Below are positions 6,095 through 10,251 of a stretch of DNA of 10,251 nt, in pieces. The stretch's first letter is position 1; every line of letters starts with the position of its first letter. The position numbers and the translations under genes were made by a program. Origin of the DNA: Acidimicrobiia bacterium. Its GTDB lineage: Bacteria > Actinomycetota > Acidimicrobiia > Spongiisociales > ZC4RG35. Where the stretch lies: assembly GCA_029865445.1 (NCBI GenBank), contig JAOUGY010000119.1, positions 1 through 10,251 of the forward strand. Direction: 5' to 3'. The notes beneath the pieces were generated by a model. That model had not been told where the DNA came from. It saw nothing but the letters and a program-made list of their open reading frames with translations, and made no database searches.

Positions 6095-7522
6095 GTGGAA
6101 GAACTCTTGAAACTCGAAGCGCTGGCGCGAACCCTCGAGCCCGATGCGAGCGAACGTGGCCGGTTGATCGAAGCAGCCATCGGCTACGCAGAGGACTTCT
6201 TGGTACGCCTGCCCGAGCTCCCCGGGTATGTCGAAGACGACGACCGCGCGCTGGAAGCGCTGCCGGTGCCGATCGTCCGCGAGGAACCCGACGGACTCAC
6301 CGCCACCCTCGAAACATTGTGGGAAGGTGTCGACCGAATTGGCGTCAACGAGATGGCAGGCCATTTCTTCGGCTTCATTCCCGGACCATCCTTGTACGCA
6401 TCGGCCGTCGCCGACTACCTCGCAACCGTCACGAACCGCTATGCGGGTGTCTACTTCGGAAGCCCCGGCGCGGTCAGGCTCCAACGGCGGCTCCTCGAAT
6501 GGCTCGGCGCACACTCCGGGTACCCGGCCGACGCCGGGGGCGACTTCACGTCGGGCGGCAGCACCGCCAATCTCATCGCCATCGTGACCGCCCGCGATGC
6601 CGCAACCACCGACCCGGCCGAGTACTCACGGTTGACGGTGTACGTGACGGAGCACACCCACCATTCGATTCACAAGGCCTTGCGAATCGCCGGCCTCGGG
6701 CGCGCCCCAGTCCGAACGGTCCCGGTGGACGAACGATTCCGGATGGACACGGACTCCCTCGAACGCCAGGTTGCCGCCGACGACGCAGCCGGGTTGAGAC
6801 CGTGGCTGGTGATTGGGTCCGCAGGCACGACGGACACCGGATCGATCGACCCCCTAGCCGACATCGCGGAGATCGCAGAGCGCCATGACCTGTGGTTCCA
6901 CGTCGACGGTGCCTACGGGGGAGCGTTCGTCCTGTGCGAGGAGGGACGGCGGCGGCTGGCGGGAATCGAGCGTTCACACTCACTGGTCATGGATCCGCAC
7001 AAAGGCATGTTCGTGCCGCATGGCACGGGCGTCGTTCTGGTGAAGGATCGCTCGGCGATGGCCCGATCGCACGGGTACCGGGGGGCTTACATGCAGGACG
7101 CCGATCACGACGAACCGTCGCCGGCCGATCTCTCACCGGAGTTGTCGAGACCGAATCGGGTTCTGAGGGTGTGGCTTCCGCTCAGGCTCCACGGGGTTGC
7201 CCCGTTTCGCGCAGCCCTCGAAGAGAAGCTGACCCTCGCCCGGCTTCTCCACCAGAAGCTCACGGAGATCCCCGACGTCGAGGTTGGACCGGAGCCGGAC
7301 CTGTCGGTCGTGACGTTCTGGTGCAGCGACGACGAGGCCACCCGCCGCCTCCACCACATGCTCACGGCAGACGGCCGGGCATTCCTGTCGTCGACGTCGA
7401 TTGCCGGCCGCTACACGCTGCGGATCGCGGTGCTCAACGCCCGCACCCACCTCGAACACATAGAACGAGCCCTGGACGCCATCCGGGAGCTGACGCTGCT
7501 TGCACTCCGTAACCAAGGCTGA
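6095..7522 (+). CDS. Group II PLP-dependent amino acid decarboxylase (aromatic-L-amino-acid decarboxylase-like)
   Basis: Fold-type I PLP enzyme of 475 residues, the usual length for this group, probably cytoplasmic and releasing CO2 from an amino acid to give an amine. Visible parts are a PLP-phosphate loop DFTSGGSTANL (150-160), the ring-stacking histidine region TEHTHHSIHKAL (185-196), HVDGAYGG with D271 contacting the pyridine nitrogen (269-276), and the Schiff-base lysine K303 in MDPHKGMFVPHGTG (299-312). The C-terminal small domain ends in a helix rich in leucine and glutamate. The GTG at 6095 is the only reasonable start; the ATG at 6087 is out of frame and soon stops. The substrate (aromatic amino acid, glutamate, aspartate or diaminobutyrate) cannot be read from sequence. 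No amine transporter or biosynthetic gene is adjacent. Confidence 0.9.
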   Translation: MEELLKLEALARTLEPDASERGRLIEAAIGYAEDFLVRLPELPGYVEDDDRALEALPVPIVREEPDGLTATLETLWEGVDRIGVNEMAGHFFGFIPGPSLYASAVADYLATVTNRYAGVYFGSPGAVRLQRRLLEWLGAHSGYPADAGGDFTSGGSTANLIAIVTARDAATTDPAEYSRLTVYVTEHTHHSIHKALRIAGLGRAPVRTVPVDERFRMDTDSLERQVAADDAAGLRPWLVIGSAGTTDTGSIDPLADIAEIAERHDLWFHVDGAYGGAFVLCEEGRRRLAGIERSHSLVMDPHKGMFVPHGTGVVLVKDRSAMARSHGYRGAYMQDADHDEPSPADLSPELSRPNRVLRVWLPLRLHGVAPFRAALEEKLTLARLLHQKLTEIPDVEVGPEPDLSVVTFWCSDDEATRRLHHMLTADGRAFLSSTSIAGRYTLRIAVLNARTHLEHIERALDAIRELTLLALRNQG

Positions 7523-7527
7523 CTTGG
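7513..7527. terminator. Weak hairpin between convergent genes
   Basis: CCAAG (7513-7517) and CTTGG (7523-7527) can pair around GCTGA, between the decarboxylase stop and the AAA_28 stop at 7530. A five-pair stem without a T run is poor evidence for termination; it is noted because it is the only such structure at this junction. Confidence 0.15.
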
Positions 7528-7529
7528 GA

Positions 7530-8057
7530 TCAACTCGGTCCAGAGATGAGGTCTTTCACGAACTCGGCGCGTTCGGCAATGTCAGCTTGGGGCACCTCGA
7601 CGAGTTGGTACCCGAGGTCCGAGTAAACGGTGACGAGGAGATCGTGGAACCCTGCGATCATCGAATAGGTCGCCTGCCGCATGTCGTCGGTCTTGTAGAT
7701 CTCCTCCCATGGAGTCAGGAGGAACACGGGGTCGGCGTAGCGGCGAAGACGGCTCTGTTCCATCGCCGGTCCGGGATCGAGGCCGAAGCCGAGGGCGTAG
7801 GCAGCGCAGTCGGGGATCCCGCGATCGTAGGGCGGCAAGTCGACAGCGAAGGTTCGGTCATACGACTCCACGGACCGGTCGAGCAGCCGCGACACGAACT
7901 CGTCGGGCCGTCCGTCTAGGGAATGCTCCCCCGTCGCTTCCCGATGCTCGGTGATCAGCGCCGGCTCCGGTACGACCGCGCCGATTCCAGAGAGTCCCCC
8001 GAGCAGCGCCGTCTTCCCCGTTCCCGGGGCCCCTGTGATCACGTACCCCTTCACCAT
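7530..8057 (-). CDS. Small stand-alone P-loop ATPase, AAA_28 (NadR/Ttd14-like) type
   Basis: A 175-residue nucleotide-binding protein. Walker A is GAPGTGKT (9-16) right after a beta strand (MVKGYVIT); a DRGIPD motif at 78-83 is typical of AAA_28 proteins, and the C-terminus has LVEVPQADIAERAEFV (152-167), the family's VP...ER ending. These proteins resemble small-molecule kinases, and their targets are mostly unknown. The frame continues upstream to 8261 but that part runs through tandem repeats that read differently in each copy, so the ATG at 8057, directly before the conserved strand, is chosen. A TAGCTT box seven bases ahead suggests a leaderless message. The first repeat palindrome (8075-8087) would sit inside the core promoter, so the array may control this gene. 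Confidence 0.85.
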   Translation of the reverse strand: MVKGYVITGAPGTGKTALLGGLSGIGAVVPEPALITEHREATGEHSLDGRPDEFVSRLLDRSVESYDRTFAVDLPPYDRGIPDCAAYALGFGLDPGPAMEQSRLRRYADPVFLLTPWEEIYKTDDMRQATYSMIAGFHDLLVTVYSDLGYQLVEVPQADIAERAEFVKDLISGPS

Positions 8058-8064
8058 GGATTCC

Positions 8065-8070
8065 AAGCTA
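8065..8070 (-). promoter_or_regulatory. Possible -10 box (TAGCTT) of the AAA_28 gene
   Basis: Minus-strand TAGCTT ends seven bases before the ATG at 8057, fitting a leaderless start. A 13-bp palindrome of the repeat array lies just upstream, between this box and where a -35 box would be, a classic place for a repressor site. No -35 match was seen. Confidence 0.3.
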
Positions 8071-8074
8071 CCGC

Positions 8075-8195
8075 CAACCCAGGGTTGAGGAGGTGAATAT
8101 CCACGCATCCAACCCTGGGTTGAGGAAGTGGAAATCCACGCAACCAACCCAGGGTTGAGGACGTGGAAATCCACGCAACCAACCCAGGGTTGAGG
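8075..8195. repeat. 35-bp tandem repeat array, 3.4 copies, each with two inverted repeats
   Basis: Units lie at 8075-8109, 8110-8144 and 8145-8179, with a partial fourth at 8180-8195. Each begins with a 13-bp palindrome CAACCC-N-GGGTTG; the centre is A in units 1, 3 and 4 and T in unit 2. It is followed by AGGA and a second inverted repeat, GTGGAAATCCAC, at 8128-8139 in unit 2, and CGTGGA-AA-TCCACG at 8162-8175 in unit 3, but degraded in unit 1 (GTGAATATCCAC). Units 2 and 3 are almost identical; unit 1 has diverged most. The array fills most of the gap between divergent start codons at 8057 and 8242. Possible roles are a multi-site operator, a leader of repeated RNA hairpins, or a REP-like intergenic repeat. 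No other copy occurs in the window. Confidence 0.93.
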
Positions 8196-8203
8196 GGTTT
8201 CGG

Positions 8204-8233
8204 TTAACGGTGGGAGGTGGGGGCTCGTAGGGT
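8204..8233 (+). promoter_or_regulatory. Probable promoter of the DUF1295 gene, leaderless
   Basis: TTAACG (8204-8209) and TAGGGT (8228-8233), spacer 18 bases, match the -35 and -10 boxes partly. The -10 box ends eight bases before the ATG at 8242, so transcription would start at or next to the start codon. The last palindrome of the repeat array lies just upstream of the -35 box. Confidence 0.4.
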
Positions 8234-8241
8234 CTGTGTTC

Positions 8242-9117
8242 ATGGACAACGGAACACGCAACTCTTCGATCGGGATCGTGGCTGCGCTGGTGCTGGGGGC
8301 GCTGGTGGCGCTGGCCGGCAGTCAGGGGAGCGCCACCGTAGGAACCGTGGCGGTGTTCGCCGTCTGTTCCCTCGTCGCCTACGCGATCAACTGGATCGCA
8401 TTCGTCCCAGCCAACGCCGCCAAGACGGAACGGTTCTACGACCTCACCGGCAGCATCACCTATCTCGCTGTTGTGATCACCGCTGTCGCTTTCAGTGGCG
8501 ACCTCGATGCCCGGGCACTGATCGTGGCCGCCATGGTGACCGTGTGGACCGTCCGACTCGGTTCGTTTCTCTTCCGACGAATCCGGCGCGACGGCAAGGA
8601 CGGACGGTTCGACGAGATCAAACAGTCGAGCCTGCGATTCTTCATGACCTGGACCCTTCAGGGCCTGTGGGTGCTTCTGACCGCGGCGGCCGCGCTCGGG
8701 ATCATCACCGCCACCGACCGCACGCCGATGGAATGGGTCGGATGGCTGGGCGTGGCCGTCTGGCTCGCCGGTTTTGCGATCGAGGTCGTTTCCGACAGCC
8801 AGAAGTCGGCCTTCAAGCGAGATCCCGCCAACGAAGGGAAGTTCATCGACACCGGACTGTGGGCGTGGTCACGTCATCCCAACTACTTCGGTGAGATCAC
8901 GCTCTGGGTGGGAGTCGCCATCCTGGCCGGGCCGATCCTGTCGGGGTGGCGGTGGTTCCTGCTCGTCTCGCCGCTGTTCGTCTGGCTCCTGATCACCCGC
9001 GTCAGCGGCGTCCCCATGCTCGAGGCCAGGGCCGACAAGCGATGGGGAGACGATCCGGCGTATCAGGAGTACAAACGCAAGACCCCCGTCTTGGTCCTCC
9101 GGCCGCCCTCACGCTGA
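8242..9117 (+). CDS. DUF1295 (steroid 5-alpha-reductase-like) membrane protein
   Basis: A 291-residue polytopic membrane protein with about seven hydrophobic segments (near 10-27, 32-54, 72-84, 91-110, 136-156, 164-182, 220-252). Family marks are FYDLTGS (65-71), the nucleotide-site-like SRHPNYFGE (210-218) and the C-terminal block GVPMLEARADKRWGDD (256-271) followed by YQEYKRKTP. DUF1295 proteins resemble steroid 5-alpha reductases and isoprenylcysteine methyltransferases; the reaction of bacterial members is mostly unproven, lipid or sterol-like substrates being the usual guess. The ATG at 8242 is preferred over the GTG at 8236 because of the TAGGGT box eight bases ahead. The gene is divergent from the AAA_28 gene across the repeat array, and convergent with the UvrA-like gene at 12 bases. 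Confidence 0.88.
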   Translation: MDNGTRNSSIGIVAALVLGALVALAGSQGSATVGTVAVFAVCSLVAYAINWIAFVPANAAKTERFYDLTGSITYLAVVITAVAFSGDLDARALIVAAMVTVWTVRLGSFLFRRIRRDGKDGRFDEIKQSSLRFFMTWTLQGLWVLLTAAAALGIITATDRTPMEWVGWLGVAVWLAGFAIEVVSDSQKSAFKRDPANEGKFIDTGLWAWSRHPNYFGEITLWVGVAILAGPILSGWRWFLLVSPLFVWLLITRVSGVPMLEARADKRWGDDPAYQEYKRKTPVLVLRPPSR

Positions 9118-9129
9118 GCAGCAAGGGCT

Positions 9130-10251
9130 TCAACCGCCGACGTACTCGGCGAGGTGTTGCCCGGTCAACGTGGCCGCGCCGGCCACCAAATCGGCCGGCG
9201 TCCCTTCGAAGACGACGCGTCCGCCGTCGTGACCGGCACCGGGACCGAGGTCGATGATCCAGTCGCCGTGGGCCATCACCGCCTGATGGTGTTCGATCAC
9301 GATCACGGACCGGCCCGAGTCGACGAGACGATCGAGCAGTTCGAGCAATCGCTCCACGTCGGCGAGGTGCAGACCGCTCGTTGGTTCGTCGAGAACGTAC
9401 ACGCCGCCGTCGGTCGCCATCTGGATGGCGAGCTTGAGTCGCTGCCTCTCCCCTCCCGACAGGGTGTTCAGCGGTTGACCGAGGCTCAGATATCCGAGCC
9501 CGACGTCGGCCATCCGCCCCAGGATCTTGGAGACAGCGGGGATCTTCGACTCCCCCTCTGCGAAGAACCCGAGCGCCTCCTCGACCGGCATCGCCAACAC
9601 CTCGGTGATGTCTTTGCCGGCGAGCTTGTATTGCAGCACGCTCTGCTCGAACCGTTTGCCTTCGCACTCCTCGCAGGGAGTGGAGACGGTGTCCATGAAC
9701 CCGAGTTGGGTGTCGATGACCCCCGCCCCGTTGCACACCGGGCACGCGCCCTCCGAGTTCGAGCTGAACAGAGCCGGTTTGACTCCGTTCGCTTTGGCAA
9801 AGGCCTTCCGGATCGGCTCGAGCATGTCGGTGTAGGTGGCTGGGTTCGACCGACGCGAGCCACGGATCGGCGTCTGGTCGATGGACACCACATCCGGCAC
9901 GCCGCGCAGCGATCCGTGAATGAGTGAGCTCTTGCCGGAACCCGCAACGCCGGTGATGACGCACAACACACCGAGAGGCACGTCGACATCGACGTTCTGG
10001 AGGTTGTGGAGCGTGGCGTTGCGGATCGGGAGCGCGCTCGACGACGTCCGGGTTTCGGGTTTGAGCCGAGCCCGGTATTCGAGGTGGCGCCCGGTGAGCG
10101 TGTCACTCGCCCGCAACCCGTCGAGAGTGCCCTCGTAGACCACCTCTCCACCGGCCCCGCCGGCGCCCGGACCGAGATCGACTACGTGATCGGCGATGGT
10201 GATGACCTCCGGCTTGTGCTCGACCACCAGCACCGTGTTGCCCTTGTCCCG
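9130..10251 (-). CDS. UvrA-like double ABC ATPase, C-terminal half (N-terminus beyond window)
   Basis: The frame is open to the right edge; the visible 373 residues begin RDKGNTVLVVEHKPEV, the end of the first ABC module. Counting from the codon at 10233-10231 as residue 1, the second module has Walker A GVAGSGKSS (95-103), the motif SIDQTPIRGSRRSNPATY (117-134), a zinc module with CPVC (C164, C167) and CEEC (C187, C190), signature LSGGERQRLKL (258-268) and Walker B VYVLDEPTSGLHL (278-290). UvrA proteins are DNA-damage sensors of nucleotide excision repair. The segment between Walker A and SIDQTP is much shorter than in canonical UvrA, as in the shorter actinobacterial UvrA-like proteins that include DrrC-type drug-resistance proteins, so a role outside core repair is possible. 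The missing half decides this. Confidence 0.9.
   Translation of the reverse strand, partial: RDKGNTVLVVEHKPEVITIADHVVDLGPGAGGAGGEVVYEGTLDGLRASDTLTGRHLEYRARLKPETRTSSSALPIRNATLHNLQNVDVDVPLGVLCVITGVAGSGKSSLIHGSLRGVPDVVSIDQTPIRGSRRSNPATYTDMLEPIRKAFAKANGVKPALFSSNSEGACPVCNGAGVIDTQLGFMDTVSTPCEECEGKRFEQSVLQYKLAGKDITEVLAMPVEEALGFFAEGESKIPAVSKILGRMADVGLGYLSLGQPLNTLSGGERQRLKLAIQMATDGGVYVLDEPTSGLHLADVERLLELLDRLVDSGRSVIVIEHHQAVMAHGDWIIDLGPGAGHDGGRVVFEGTPADLVAGAATLTGQHLAEYVGG

Noticed and set aside
5211..6110. Long plus-strand reading frame opposite the permease gene
   Set aside because: Its product is rich in His, Arg, Pro and Asp without any domain, a typical mirror of a GC-rich membrane-protein gene; the minus strand has a clear FetB signature.
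8075..8195. CRISPR array
   Set aside because: The stretches between the 13-bp palindromes are nearly identical from unit to unit, so there are no unique spacers. No cas gene is in the window.
8058..8261. N-terminal extension of the AAA_28 protein by 68 residues
   Set aside because: It translates the 35-bp repeats, which shift frame from unit to unit, and the conserved fold begins right after the ATG at 8057.
9002..9964. Minus-strand frame of 320 codons over the UvrA-like gene and the DUF1295 end
   Set aside because: Out-of-frame Arg-rich shadow of the UvrA-like gene, with no recognisable motif.

Overview
The window is about 10.2 kb of dense, high-G+C bacterial DNA with ten protein genes on both strands and no intergenic gap above about 190 bases, so no stretch over 300 bases lacks a gene. 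No rRNA, tRNA, transposase, phage gene or CRISPR array was seen. The gene content (GlcE/GlcF-type glycolate oxidase subunits, DUF4386, DUF1295 and an UvrA-like ATPase of a type I know mainly from Actinobacteria), GTG starts and several TANNNT boxes 6-8 bases before start codons suggest an actinobacterium, possibly of the Acidimicrobiia. This placement is inferred from protein style; no search was run.

Layout. Bases 2-2310 (+) hold a glcE-like gene cut by the left edge, overlapped by one base by a glcF-like gene; the missing catalytic subunit GlcD would be expected upstream. Bases 2312-3554 (-) hold a DUF4386 membrane protein followed by a small DUF4367-like protein, divergent from a TetR repressor at 3649-4296 (+). 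The 94-base gap between them carries two perfect 15-bp palindromes that look like TetR operators on back-to-back promoters. The tetR stop overlaps the start of an RlmM-like RNA 2'-O-ribose methyltransferase (4293-5195). A FetB-like iron-export permease (5202-6038, -) follows without an adjacent ATPase gene, divergent from a group II PLP-dependent amino acid decarboxylase (6095-7522, +).

Bases 7530-8057 (-) encode a small stand-alone P-loop ATPase of the AAA_28 type, divergent from a DUF1295 membrane protein (8242-9117, +). The 184-base gap between these two holds the most unusual structure of the window: 3.4 copies of a 35-bp tandem repeat, each carrying a 13-bp palindrome and a second inverted repeat. 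The right end (9130-10251, -) is the C-terminal half of an UvrA-like double ABC ATPase that runs off the edge.

Most neighbours appear functionally unrelated. The credible units are glcE-glcF, the TetR-controlled DUF4386/DUF4367 pair, the coupled tetR-methyltransferase pair, and the repeat array with its two flanking genes. I see no clearly new multi-gene system; the repeat array is the best candidate for something undescribed.
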